Shown here piece after piece: positions 1-7,133 of a stretch of DNA of 11,445 nt. The notes under the pieces are model-generated. The model was not told where the DNA came from and did not search any database. It saw only the letters and a list, made by a program, of their open reading frames with translations. Source of the stretch: Oscillospiraceae bacterium (GTDB lineage: Bacteria; Bacillota_A; Clostridia; Saccharofermentanales; Saccharofermentanaceae); contig CADAXO010000047.1 of assembly GCA_902791885.1 (NCBI GenBank), forward strand, positions 1-11,445. The letters are read 5' to 3'. Every line of letters starts with the position of its first letter. Within the stretch, counting starts at the first letter, position 1. The translations under genes and the position numbers were made by a program.

Positions 1-1937
1 TTGGCCATCTCCTTATCCTCATCGGAGAATTGCTCAGCAAGCTTCATCTTTCTTGACTTGATCTTGTTGCCGTTCTTGTTACTTACCGCCTCGTTTATAA
101 GATCTTCTATGGCTTCAACGCCGTCCGCCTTCTTGGAGCTGTAGCCGTATTCGAAAGTAAGCTTATTCTCACGTCCCTCATTAGTCTTAGCAAGGATGGC
201 GCGAAGATCCTCTATAGTCTTATCGACATAAACTTCACCGTCATTCGTCCATTCGAACGCGACGATAAACTCGTCGTTGCCGAGTCTTCCGTATATGCTG
301 TTCTCTCCGGCACAAGCCTTAAGACTCTTACTGAATTCCCTGATGACCTTATCGCCTTCTCTTCTTCCGAACTTCTCGTTGATCACACCAACACCCGAGA
401 TATCAACGGCGATCAGAGTGATAAACGCGGAACCTCCGTGTGATTCTATGAGGTTCAGCATCCGTCTCAAAAGTCCGTCGTAGTTATAAAGTCCCGTAAG
501 AGGATCGATATAACGGATCAGATCGGCATTGCTTTCTGCCCTCATCAGAAGTCTCCGTCTTCTTAACGCTTCAAAGCCCATCATTACGGTTCGAAGCCAG
601 TAAAGGTAAGTAACATCCATACCGACTATATCGTGACCGTGTGACAGCACTACATATCCGAAGAAATAGGAATCGAAGTGCAGAGGATTAAACAGGAAAG
701 ATCTCGGCTTATCATCATGCTCGTGCAGGACGGGAAGTATATCCTTAAGCGGGAACATACGGGTAAGATCTATAACACCTTCCTTGCCGCTGTTCTTTAC
801 AGTCAAAGCTTCGCATATCATGTCGGAATAATCGTCCGTCAGATTAACGGGACCGTCTTCCGCCCAATCGGAATTAAGACATATCCTGAAGCTTTCGAAG
901 CTTCCTATCTGATACATATACGACCTGATCACATTCAGCATACCCGTAAGGTTAGGCTCTATACTCATATCCTCAGCAAGTCTGTTGGCGTAAGAGTAGA
1001 AAGGATTCGCAAGAAGGCCCGGCTTCCATCCGTCACGAAGGATCAGACGCGGTACGCAGCTTTCGCAGTGACATCCGCATGAGCCTCCGATAAAAAGCTC
1101 ATAATCGGGCTCGAATTCCTTTATCTCCCTGCCGTCCAATGTATCGATGGCAACCGACGCAACATATTCGCCGTATTGCTTTACCGGAAGCGGGATCGAT
1201 GTTATCGGAGACGGACTGTTACGGCCCTCTTCAACTGAATCGTAACCGACTACGGCAACATCCTCTGGCACTTTCACTCCGTTCCTGGTAAGAGCTCCCG
1301 CGAGGCCTATGGCCATATAGTCATTGGCACATATGAAAGCTTCCGGGTAAGGTATATGTTCGTTATGGAATCTGTCGGCTATATCGGCACCGCTCGGATA
1401 CCAGAAGTCTCCGTAGAAGATACGGTTCTCACCTATCGGGAGTCCGAAATGCGACATCGTATTTACAAAGGCATCTACTCTCTCCTTGGAATGGGGATGC
1501 CACTCCTTACCCGAGATAAAAGCTATGTCCTTGAAGCCGTGATCGAAGATAAGGTGCTCAGTAAGCTTAACGATGGCGTTATAGTGCTTAAGGTTGATTA
1601 CAGGGAAATACCGGCTCGGGGCATCGATAAAGAAAACAGGGCCGTTCGCCTGCTCATGAAGTCTTTCTTCAAGAGCATCGCGAACACCCGGTGTCTGTAT
1701 GGTATCTCCGAGAACTACAAAAGCATCGAAAAGATCGCAGTTCAAAAGCTCATAGATCTTACTCTCGCCGAACTCTCTTCTCTTCTTCTCCTGGAATTTC
1801 ATGTACATGGCGAAGACACATACATCGAAGCCGCACTCGAACGCCTGTTTCTCGAATCCCTCGATAAACAGTTTTTGGAACTCTTCATCAGCCTGGCCGC
1901 ACAGAATGGCCAATCTATGTCTTCTGTTACCATCCAT
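1..1937 (-). CDS. Substrate-binding (LacI/GalR-type) plus GGDEF domain protein, partial at its C-terminal end
   Basis: An open frame of 645 codons runs from an ATG at 1937 to the window edge without a stop. Residues about 7-275 read as a LacI/GalR-type sugar-binding fold (RLAILCGQADEEF near the start, then FIDAPSRYFPVI and AFICANDYMA), but there is no N-terminal helix-turn-helix, so this is not a DNA-binding repressor. A linker holds a cysteine cluster, C-G-C-H-C-E-S-C, at residues 287-294. The C-terminal part is a GGDEF domain: DPLTGLYN, then VDISG...INEKFG..EGD, then the signature as GNDEF at 553-557. That signature departs from GG(D/E)EF at its second residue, so diguanylate cyclase activity is doubtful. 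The domain is nearly complete at the edge. Such HTH-less fusions are known in Clostridia; the ligand cannot be read. The start is uncertain: the in-frame stop lies only six codons upstream of a GTG directly before the ATG, and the ribosome binding site is poor. Confidence 0.85.
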   Translation of the reverse strand, partial: MDGNRRHRLAILCGQADEEFQKLFIEGFEKQAFECGFDVCVFAMYMKFQEKKRREFGESKIYELLNCDLFDAFVVLGDTIQTPGVRDALEERLHEQANGPVFFIDAPSRYFPVINLKHYNAIVKLTEHLIFDHGFKDIAFISGKEWHPHSKERVDAFVNTMSHFGLPIGENRIFYGDFWYPSGADIADRFHNEHIPYPEAFICANDYMAIGLAGALTRNGVKVPEDVAVVGYDSVEEGRNSPSPITSIPLPVKQYGEYVASVAIDTLDGREIKEFEPDYELFIGGSCGCHCESCVPRLILRDGWKPGLLANPFYSYANRLAEDMSIEPNLTGMLNVIRSYMYQIGSFESFRICLNSDWAEDGPVNLTDDYSDMICEALTVKNSGKEGVIDLTRMFPLKDILPVLHEHDDKPRSFLFNPLHFDSYFFGYVVLSHGHDIVGMDVTYLYWLRTVMMGFEALRRRRLLMRAESNADLIRYIDPLTGLYNYDGLLRRMLNLIESHGGSAFITLIAVDISGVGVINEKFGRREGDKVIREFSKSLKACAGENSIYGRLGNDEFIVAFEWTNDGEVYVDKTIEDLRAILAKTNEGRENKLTFEYGYSSKKADGVEAIEDLINEAVSNKNGNKIKSRKMKLAEQFSDEDKEMA

Positions 1938-2022
1938 CACCCCGATTGTAGCAGTTCAGGAAACCGAATTCCCTAATAAAGGCAATAAGTAACGGACTAT
2001 TCACAATATGTTTCAAGATGCG
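1938..2022 (-). other. Short intergenic spacer between MFS and GGDEF genes
   Basis: This 85-nt gap separates the MFS stop from the start of the sugar-binding/GGDEF gene. I see no hairpin followed by a T-run, so read-through from the MFS gene is possible. A TACAAT box lies at 1950-1945, but no matching -35 element sits 16-18 nt upstream and it is too close to the ATG to fit easily. A separate promoter is therefore not established. Confidence 0.4.
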
Positions 2023-3114
2023 TTAAATTGAGAATATCACTCCCGCCAGAGGCGACATGAAGATCATCACAAATGAGAAGCACCACGAGTTTACGGAGAT
2101 CAAAGTAGCCCTTTGCTCAGAAGGAACAAGCGAGTTCAGCTCGACGTCAGCTCGTATCTGAATGAGGTCGTCCGCGAACGCCGCCATGAATCCTCCTGCC
2201 GTCATGATCAGAGCCACTCCGGTAAAGTTCGCAGCAAACCCCGCCGTTACCACAGCAAGACACATTATGAAGATCCGGCTGAAAGACCAGTTCTTTACCT
2301 TGACCGACAGCATAGCACCTATAACGCCTCCGAGGCTCATCGCGAAAAGAAGCGGGCCCAGAACCCAGTCAGGAATCCCCGTCATCGGAAGCTTCGCCTG
2401 AAGGAAGAACAGCAGCAGCACATCGATTCCTCCTATAAGAGCGTTACGGAATATAAGCCCTGTGACCCTGCCGTTCCCCTTGAGGAAACTAAAGCTCTCT
2501 CGCACGGTCTCTTTGACACGCGTTGTGAATTCCTTATCGGCATTCTTCTCGATAACCTTATTCTCTTTAAGCGTCACTGCGACGATTATCTGTATCGCTG
2601 CAAGTATGATGCTTATGATATGAGCTTTCGTGTTTCCGAGCATTACCGCGACACCTGCAGCAAGAGTGGCAGCACCGTTTGTGATACGGTAGATCATTGT
2701 CTGAGTCGAGATATATCTGTCGTACTCGTCCTGTTTGTTTCCTTCCTTGAGCGTATCGTAGGCAAGCGCCGAATCCGAACCGCTAGCGAAGTTATAGCTT
2801 AATGCGTTAAAACCTATCGATACTGCGACGCCCGCGAAACTTCCTATCCATATGATCCTCAGCACTGCCGAGATCACCGAGCACACGCTCGACAGAATGA
2901 GACTCTTTTTTCTTCCGAACACATCGGCAAAGACGCCTGACGGTATCTCCGCGGTCAGACTTACAAGATGAAACACAGTCTCAAGAAGACCTACCTCGAT
3001 GACACTGTAGCCGCACGAGACCAGAAGAAGCACCCACGCAGCCCCCGCTATCGAGATGTTTCCGAGAAAGTTCAAAGCATATAATTTGTGTATTTGTTTC
3101 TTACAAAAATCCAT
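2023..3114 (-). CDS. MFS-family transporter, drug-efflux-like, apparently lacking the last membrane segment
   Basis: The 363-residue product is very hydrophobic, with about 11 predicted membrane segments (near 11-33, 40-60, 71-89, 91-112, 138-158, 163-182, 215-238, 248-269, 279-297, 298-316 and 337-361). The MFS motif A between segments 2 and 3 is clear: G60, D64, G67, R68, K69. A charged central loop at 183-212 separates the two halves. SGSDSALAYD at 111-120 is typical of a subgroup usually annotated as multidrug or uncharacterised MFS exporters. The substrate cannot be read. Family members are normally near 400 residues with 12 segments; here the protein stops right after segment 11, and no frame downstream supplies a convincing twelfth. 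The start at 3114 is fixed by GAAGGAG eight bases upstream. The gene has its own promoter and a structured leader with a small ORF, which suggests regulated expression. Confidence 0.85.
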   Translation of the reverse strand: MDFCKKQIHKLYALNFLGNISIAGAAWVLLLVSCGYSVIEVGLLETVFHLVSLTAEIPSGVFADVFGRKKSLILSSVCSVISAVLRIIWIGSFAGVAVSIGFNALSYNFASGSDSALAYDTLKEGNKQDEYDRYISTQTMIYRITNGAATLAAGVAVMLGNTKAHIISIILAAIQIIVAVTLKENKVIEKNADKEFTTRVKETVRESFSFLKGNGRVTGLIFRNALIGGIDVLLLFFLQAKLPMTGIPDWVLGPLLFAMSLGGVIGAMLSVKVKNWSFSRIFIMCLAVVTAGFAANFTGVALIMTAGGFMAAFADDLIQIRADVELNSLVPSEQRATLISVNSWCFSFVMIFMSPLAGVIFSI

Positions 3115-3119
3115 AATAA

Positions 3120-3152
3120 AACTCCTTCAATTTCTGAGAATTACAAGGAGTT
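3120..3152 (-). promoter_or_regulatory. Hairpin that sequesters the MFS ribosome binding site
   Basis: In the transcript, AACTCCTT (3152-3145) is perfectly complementary to AAGGAGTT (3127-3120), which contains the Shine-Dalgarno sequence of the MFS gene. The 17-nt loop can form a further AATT/AATT inner pair. Closing this hairpin would hide the ribosome binding site six to eight bases before the start codon. This is seen directly as an inverted repeat; a regulatory role is inferred from its placement. Confidence 0.6.
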
Positions 3153-3184
3153 AATACGTCTTATTCAGATTATAAAAACTTGGA

Positions 3185-3271
3185 TTATCTTCCGAAAAAA
3201 GGCGCACTAACCCTGTCGGAAACTTTGTAGAAACCGTTCATAAGCTGTATGTTAGGTGTGATCCAGAACAT
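3185..3271 (-). CDS. 28-residue small ORF in the MFS leader (candidate leader peptide)
   Basis: An ATG at 3271 opens a 28-codon frame ending in TAA at 3187-3185. The product starts MFWITPNIQL, contains NGFYKVSDRV, and ends in SAPFFGR. It is preceded by AAAGGGG eight bases upstream, a credible ribosome binding site, and lies about 27 nt after the likely transcription start of the promoter at 3332-3305. It has no clear membrane segment or signal peptide and ends 70 nt before the MFS start. Leader peptides ahead of resistance and efflux genes (erm, cat, some transporters) are known to control them through ribosome stalling; that this one does so is an inference. I do not recognise the peptide. 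It could be a chance ORF, though the ribosome binding site and position argue against that. Confidence 0.5.
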   Translation of the reverse strand: MFWITPNIQLMNGFYKVSDRVSAPFFGR

Positions 3272-3304
3272 ATTCCGCGCCCCTTTCAAAAGTTTGATGT
3301 GTCG

Positions 3305-3332
3305 ATTATAACACAGATTTAGTCCGCGTAAA
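3305..3332 (-). promoter_or_regulatory. Promoter for the small ORF and MFS gene
   Basis: A consensus -10 box, TATAAT (3310-3305), is preceded after 16 nt by TTTACG (3332-3327), which matches four of six bases of TTGACA. It begins six bases after the stop codon of the preceding membrane-protein gene, so the MFS unit can be transcribed independently. The expected start is near 3298, giving an unusually long leader of about 185 nt before the MFS start codon. Confidence 0.55.
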
Positions 3333-3337
3333 GCGGG

Positions 3338-4882
3338 TCAGATGCATTCGATGATCACGTATCTTGTACTTCCGAGATCAGGTATTACGGACTCAACTAC
3401 GTTATCGTAAACAACACGGTATCTGTCCGGAGCATACGTCTCAACCTCGTAAAGCAGGTAAGAGAAACCGTCCTGCATATCAAGAAGGAAAGCATCGCAG
3501 TCATATCTTGCACGGAAGACATCGAGTTCCGCTATCGTCGAACACTGCATCTGGTCTCTTATGTAATCCTCGCCCGAGAACTCCATAAGGTACGGATCGA
3601 TACGGTTATCGATATGCACCTTTACTCCGTGGAATACGAGCCATGAGCCGGAGTCAAATGAGTTAAAGATCCTCTCATATCCGTGGTCGATAATAAACTG
3701 CACGGCCTCCGGATCCTTGGCAGCAAGTTTCTCGACATCGTTGAAGGTTCCTGTGGGAAGGTATCTCGGGATATACAGGTATCCGTGCACGCCGATCATA
3801 AGAACGCATACAACTGCGAGTATCTTGTAAAAGCCGTCGGAAAGCTCGAGCTTAACGGGCTTTTTAAGCTTCACTACAACTTCCGTAAGCCACTTAAGGA
3901 GCGACTCGAACTGCTCGGGAGCGAAGAGAAGGAACGTTACCGAGTAGTAGTAAATGAACCTGTTATAAACGCACGCCATGATGAAGAACATGCAAAGAAG
4001 TGCAAGCTGCGTTACGGTGTGCTTTTCGAACTTACGAAGCTTGTCGTTCGTCATGAAGCCGATGAACACGAGAAGTATCAGCACGGCATGCACCATAGTG
4101 AACTCCTGAGGCAACCACTCCTGTACCTGCGCCCAGATATCCGTAGCCGTGGACTGCACCATACCGAAGGTGTAGCATCTTATTCCCATCGGGTTAAGAA
4201 GCGAGAGTACGAAGCCTGCAACAAGACCCGCGGCGAGGATAAGCGAGTCGCGGAAATTTCTGTAGATCAGTTCGATCACGATGAACACAGCGAAGATAAC
4301 GAGGAACAGCGGCAGCATTCCGCCCTGGAACCATCCGAGGAAGAAGCACAGCCCGGCGAAAAGACACGCTTTGGTTACGGGCTTCCTGTCCTTCATAAAC
4401 GACACTATAAGCAGGCATACTGCAAACAGCGAAGTAACCGAAGGACGGACATTATAATCGGGATAGCCGTTCAGGAAAGGCGTAGCTACTATCGCAAGAA
4501 GGATAATGAAAGGATGAGCCTTGTCCTTGTTGTAGCTTAATGCCGTGCAGCCTGTAGCGTAATTAAATATCGCACCGACTGCGATTACACCCCAGAGCTT
4601 AAAGTACTTATACATGATTCCGAGAAGAAGGTACCAGCCGCTCTCATGAGCCGTAAACACGAGACCTTCGTGCCAGCTGTATATCTCTTCCGTAAGGAGC
4701 TTTCCCATAGCAAGATCGTCGAGACCGATCTTGATCTGAATCGCTGTATCCCCCACCATTCCTTTCATGGAATATATGCCTGCGAAAGGGCTGAAAAGGA
4801 GGAACATTGCTGCGTATATGAATAATGTGGTAGCTTTGATGCCTTGTTTCTTCTTAAGCTCAAGGGTGGAGACTTCACGCAT
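3338..4882 (-). CDS. Polytopic membrane protein of GT-C glycosyltransferase type
   Basis: The 514-residue product has an N-terminal membrane segment (about 17-37), a first external loop, many further segments to about 370, and a soluble C-terminal domain (about 380-514). Features resembling the GT-C superfamily (lipid-linked-sugar glycosyltransferases such as ArnT/PMT relatives) are acidic residues in the first loop (D45, Q49, H79-E80), an N-V-R-P motif at 144-147 at the start of a membrane segment, and the C-terminal motif SGSWLVFHG...HIDNRID (411-429), which recalls the G-G-Y-L-I...D-G-R-D stretch of many uncharacterised bacterial GT-C proteins. The likely role is sugar transfer to a surface glycan or protein at the outer face of the membrane; donor and acceptor are unknown. 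It follows the diguanylate cyclase gene after 12 nt and is the last gene of that operon. Its ribosome binding site is weak, so translation is probably coupled. A flippase or polymerase is an alternative. Confidence 0.65.
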   Translation of the reverse strand: MREVSTLELKKKQGIKATTLFIYAAMFLLFSPFAGIYSMKGMVGDTAIQIKIGLDDLAMGKLLTEEIYSWHEGLVFTAHESGWYLLLGIMYKYFKLWGVIAVGAIFNYATGCTALSYNKDKAHPFIILLAIVATPFLNGYPDYNVRPSVTSLFAVCLLIVSFMKDRKPVTKACLFAGLCFFLGWFQGGMLPLFLVIFAVFIVIELIYRNFRDSLILAAGLVAGFVLSLLNPMGIRCYTFGMVQSTATDIWAQVQEWLPQEFTMVHAVLILLVFIGFMTNDKLRKFEKHTVTQLALLCMFFIMACVYNRFIYYYSVTFLLFAPEQFESLLKWLTEVVVKLKKPVKLELSDGFYKILAVVCVLMIGVHGYLYIPRYLPTGTFNDVEKLAAKDPEAVQFIIDHGYERIFNSFDSGSWLVFHGVKVHIDNRIDPYLMEFSGEDYIRDQMQCSTIAELDVFRARYDCDAFLLDMQDGFSYLLYEVETYAPDRYRVVYDNVVESVIPDLGSTRYVIIECI

Positions 4883-4894
4883 AAAGAATAAGTC

Positions 4895-6547
4895 TTAAAG
4901 TCCTTTCATCTGTTTCTTCATAATATACATCTTACCATCGGCAAAACGCAGTGCGCCCTCAACATCACCGGAACTTAAGTCGAACTCTTCAACTCCGTAT
5001 GCGATCTCCAGCTTAACTCTGGGCTTCTGTGTCTCATTATACTCCTCAATGAGCTTGGTGAACTTATCCTTTGCAGATTCCAAAGAACTTTTATCCTTCA
5101 TATTCTCCAACACAACGATAAACTCGTCACCGCCGGTCCTGTAGCAGTTGCCGATCTGACCGAAGCTCGCCTCAATGATATCTGCTGCAGCCTTGATATG
5201 CTTGTCTCCCTCTTTATGGCCGTAGTTATCGTTAACCTTCTTAAGGTTGTTGATATCGAACTGAATGACGGTGCACTCGCCGCTCTCCCTGGTAAGCACG
5301 GTGTCTTCGTGATTCGTGAAAGCCATTCTGTTCTGAAGACCCGTAAGCGCATCGGTAAACGCGAGCTTACTCATCTCCTCCGCCTCAGACTCATACTTTC
5401 TGTAGAACAGGAGCGCATATATCTCGTGAATACCGAGAATGAATACGAAGAGCATCATTCCGAGTCTGAAGAAGAATGCGGAATCGAAGCCGGACTTTCC
5501 GAACATGTATCTTATAAGATCGATAAGGCCTCCGAGCGCGACAGTAATAAACGACAGCGTAACTATGACTCTCGTTCCGTGCGCAGTTAACTTACCCTTT
5601 GCAGCGCTGATCAGGCAAATCAATGAATAAAGAACAGTCGCGACGCATTCCGCATGCGTGATGAAAAGAAGATCGTGGTAAGTCGATACTCCGGCTGCCG
5701 ACAGTACTACGTCAACAACAAGTGTCAGCGCGATAAGAGTAATAAGAACATTTGCAAAAATTTTGTGCTTTTTCCCCGTAAGAAGGAGCACGAACACTAT
5801 CGAAAATATCGGAAGCACAATAAGGCTGATGTAATTAACGAAGTGGATCGTAACGGGAGTGCCTATTACGACACCGGCAACATCGGTACTGCAGGCAGTC
5901 CATACTCCGGCATCAAGCGCGAAAAGCCCCATCGCCGCGATCTCTTTACCGGAGGAGCTTCCCGTCATAATGGAAAGTCCGCCTAATATAAGAAGGAATC
6001 CCATGAATGAGATAACTATCGAGATACAGTACGGGAAGAGCGAAGCCCTGAATACATCCGTCAGAAAATCCGTTCCGCTCTCAAGTGCGATCTGAGAGAA
6101 GCCTCCTTTGGAATTACCGATAGTCTCAGCTTCTATAACAACGGTCGACTGGGAACTGATGTGTCCGAGGTCTACCTGATGAGGCATATTGCCGTAATAC
6201 TTTCCGAAGATGGGTGCAGAGTCAGGATGGAAATTATATACCATTCTTCCGTCTACCAGAACATCAAAATAGACATTCTTGGAATAGAAGCAAAGGCTCC
6301 TTCCTCCCGCCTGCTCAGCATTGATGATCGTGATAAACGAATCCTGTCCCCTGAACGATGAAATGCCGGTCGTAGGATCACCGTTCGAAGACATCCAGTA
6401 ATAATCGTAATTGATCTTAACGCGGTCGTTAAATCCGGTCATCATACTTAAGATACCGATCATAACGATCGACATAATGAAAAAGACACCAAGCAGTACG
6501 AATACTACGAAGAAAAGAGCATTTCTTTTTCTATACTGCTTAAACAT
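4895..6547 (-). CDS. Membrane-bound GGDEF diguanylate cyclase with extracellular sensor domain
   Basis: The product of 550 residues has one N-terminal membrane segment (10-36), an external domain (about 37-165) and seven membrane segments (about 168-380), then a cytoplasmic GGDEF domain (about 393-548). The layout resembles 7TMR-DISM receptors; the stretch VYFDVLVDGRMVYNF near 92-106 suggests a beta-rich ligand-binding fold. The catalytic domain looks intact: DALTGLQNR at 399-407, D431 for metal binding, N439, YGH..GD, and GGDEF at 472-476. It should therefore make cyclic di-GMP from two GTP. The inhibitory RxxD site expected just before the signature is replaced by GQIG (463-466), so product inhibition is not expected. 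The gene starts 3 nt after the zinc-ribbon gene and is followed 12 nt later by the GT-C-like gene, forming an operon. The signal sensed is unknown. Confidence 0.92.
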   Translation of the reverse strand: MFKQYRKRNALFFVVFVLLGVFFIMSIVMIGILSMMTGFNDRVKINYDYYWMSSNGDPTTGISSFRGQDSFITIINAEQAGGRSLCFYSKNVYFDVLVDGRMVYNFHPDSAPIFGKYYGNMPHQVDLGHISSQSTVVIEAETIGNSKGGFSQIALESGTDFLTDVFRASLFPYCISIVISFMGFLLILGGLSIMTGSSSGKEIAAMGLFALDAGVWTACSTDVAGVVIGTPVTIHFVNYISLIVLPIFSIVFVLLLTGKKHKIFANVLITLIALTLVVDVVLSAAGVSTYHDLLFITHAECVATVLYSLICLISAAKGKLTAHGTRVIVTLSFITVALGGLIDLIRYMFGKSGFDSAFFFRLGMMLFVFILGIHEIYALLFYRKYESEAEEMSKLAFTDALTGLQNRMAFTNHEDTVLTRESGECTVIQFDINNLKKVNDNYGHKEGDKHIKAAADIIEASFGQIGNCYRTGGDEFIVVLENMKDKSSLESAKDKFTKLIEEYNETQKPRVKLEIAYGVEEFDLSSGDVEGALRFADGKMYIMKKQMKGL

Positions 6548-6550
6548 ATA

Positions 6551-6958
6551 TTACTGATCTATCTGATCTTGCTCGATTTCAGCAGCTGACTCGGGAGTAT
6601 CGGCAGAAGTATCTTCCGAATAAGGATAGAAGATTACCTGGTAGCCGCAGAATATGCATCTTCCGACAAGCGGTGTTCCTCTCGACTCCTGAATAGCCTT
6701 GCCGCATCTGGGGCACTTTACGATGATCGGTTCATAAGATGGTCTCCTGGACTTGGGACCGTTTGCAATGACTTCATTAACCTTGGCCCTTAACTTCTCT
6801 TCACCGACATCATTCTCCTTAAGAAGTTCCCACATGGCGTGAACGATAACGTCTAATCTGTTTAACTTTGTCTGAAGCTCGGAAATGTTCTCATCCGCAT
6901 GATCATGATGCGGATTCTGATAGTCCTTCATCTCCGATCCGAAACTCTTAACATTCAT
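6551..6958 (-). CDS. Small zinc-ribbon protein with coiled-coil-like N-terminus
   Basis: I start this gene at the ATG at 6958, giving 135 residues. A longer in-frame ATG at 7024 exists but has no ribosome binding site and would overlap a promoter, whereas the ATG at 6958 follows GGGGGAGG by nine bases. The protein has a His-rich patch (HHDH at 17-20), a helical, possibly coiled-coil region (about 24-65), and a C-terminal zinc ribbon with paired cysteines C82-x2-C85 and C101-x2-C104, then an acidic tail. There is no membrane segment, so it is cytoplasmic. Its function is not recognised; zinc ribbons of this kind mediate protein or nucleic-acid contacts. It is the first gene of the operon with the diguanylate cyclase and the GT-C-like protein, so it may be an accessory or regulatory partner, which is inference. 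Confidence 0.7.
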   Translation of the reverse strand: MNVKSFGSEMKDYQNPHHDHADENISELQTKLNRLDVIVHAMWELLKENDVGEEKLRAKVNEVIANGPKSRRPSYEPIIVKCPRCGKAIQESRGTPLVGRCIFCGYQVIFYPYSEDTSADTPESAAEIEQDQIDQ

Positions 6959-6995
6959 CCTCTTATTCCTCCCCCATACTATCGTATTCAAAAGA

Positions 6996-7024
6996 ATTTT
7001 ATAATAACGCAAGTCAATCATCAA
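6996..7024 (-). promoter_or_regulatory. Promoter of the zinc-ribbon / diguanylate cyclase / GT-C operon
   Basis: TTGATG (7024-7019) and TAAAAT (7001-6996) are separated by 17 nt, matching four and five of six consensus bases. The predicted start near 6989 gives a leader of about 31 nt before the ATG at 6958. This supports the shorter start chosen for the zinc-ribbon gene. Confidence 0.5.
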
Positions 7025-7076
7025 GGTTGATCATATGCACCTGTTGTTCGATTATTTACGATATTTAATTGTGAAA

Positions 7077-7108
7077 TAAGAAAACCCGTCTGTCAGGTGA
7101 CAGACGGG
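7077..7108 (-). terminator. Rho-independent terminator after the large surface protein gene
   Basis: In the transcript a perfect 10-bp stem, CCCGTCTGTC and GACAGACGGG, with a 4-nt loop (7108-7085) is followed by TTTTCTTA. It lies 25 nt past the stop codon of the 1287-residue protein and separates that gene from the operon downstream. Confidence 0.9.
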
Positions 7109-7133
7109 CATTCTCACTTACTCAAACTGAAGA

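Noticed and set aside
1356..1976. Plus-strand open frame of 206 codons opposite the sugar-binding/GGDEF gene
   Set aside because: The opposite strand encodes a recognisable sugar-binding domain through the whole stretch; this frame is its antisense shadow and has no recognisable domain.
2113..2802. Plus-strand open frame of 229 codons opposite the MFS gene
   Set aside because: Composition is Arg/His/Ser-rich and unstructured; the minus strand carries the clear MFS motifs.
3320..3337. Small CCGC-tttac-GCGG hairpin after the GT-C-like gene as a terminator
   Set aside because: The stem is only four base pairs and no T-run follows; it overlaps the -35 region of the next promoter.
3683..4540. 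Plus-strand open frame of 285 codons opposite the GT-C-like gene
   Set aside because: The product is rich in charged residues with no domain sense, as expected for the antisense of a hydrophobic membrane protein.
6959..7024. Longer N-terminus (22 extra residues) for the zinc-ribbon protein
   Set aside because: No ribosome binding site precedes the ATG at 7024 and the stretch contains the likely promoter; the ATG at 6958 has a strong one.
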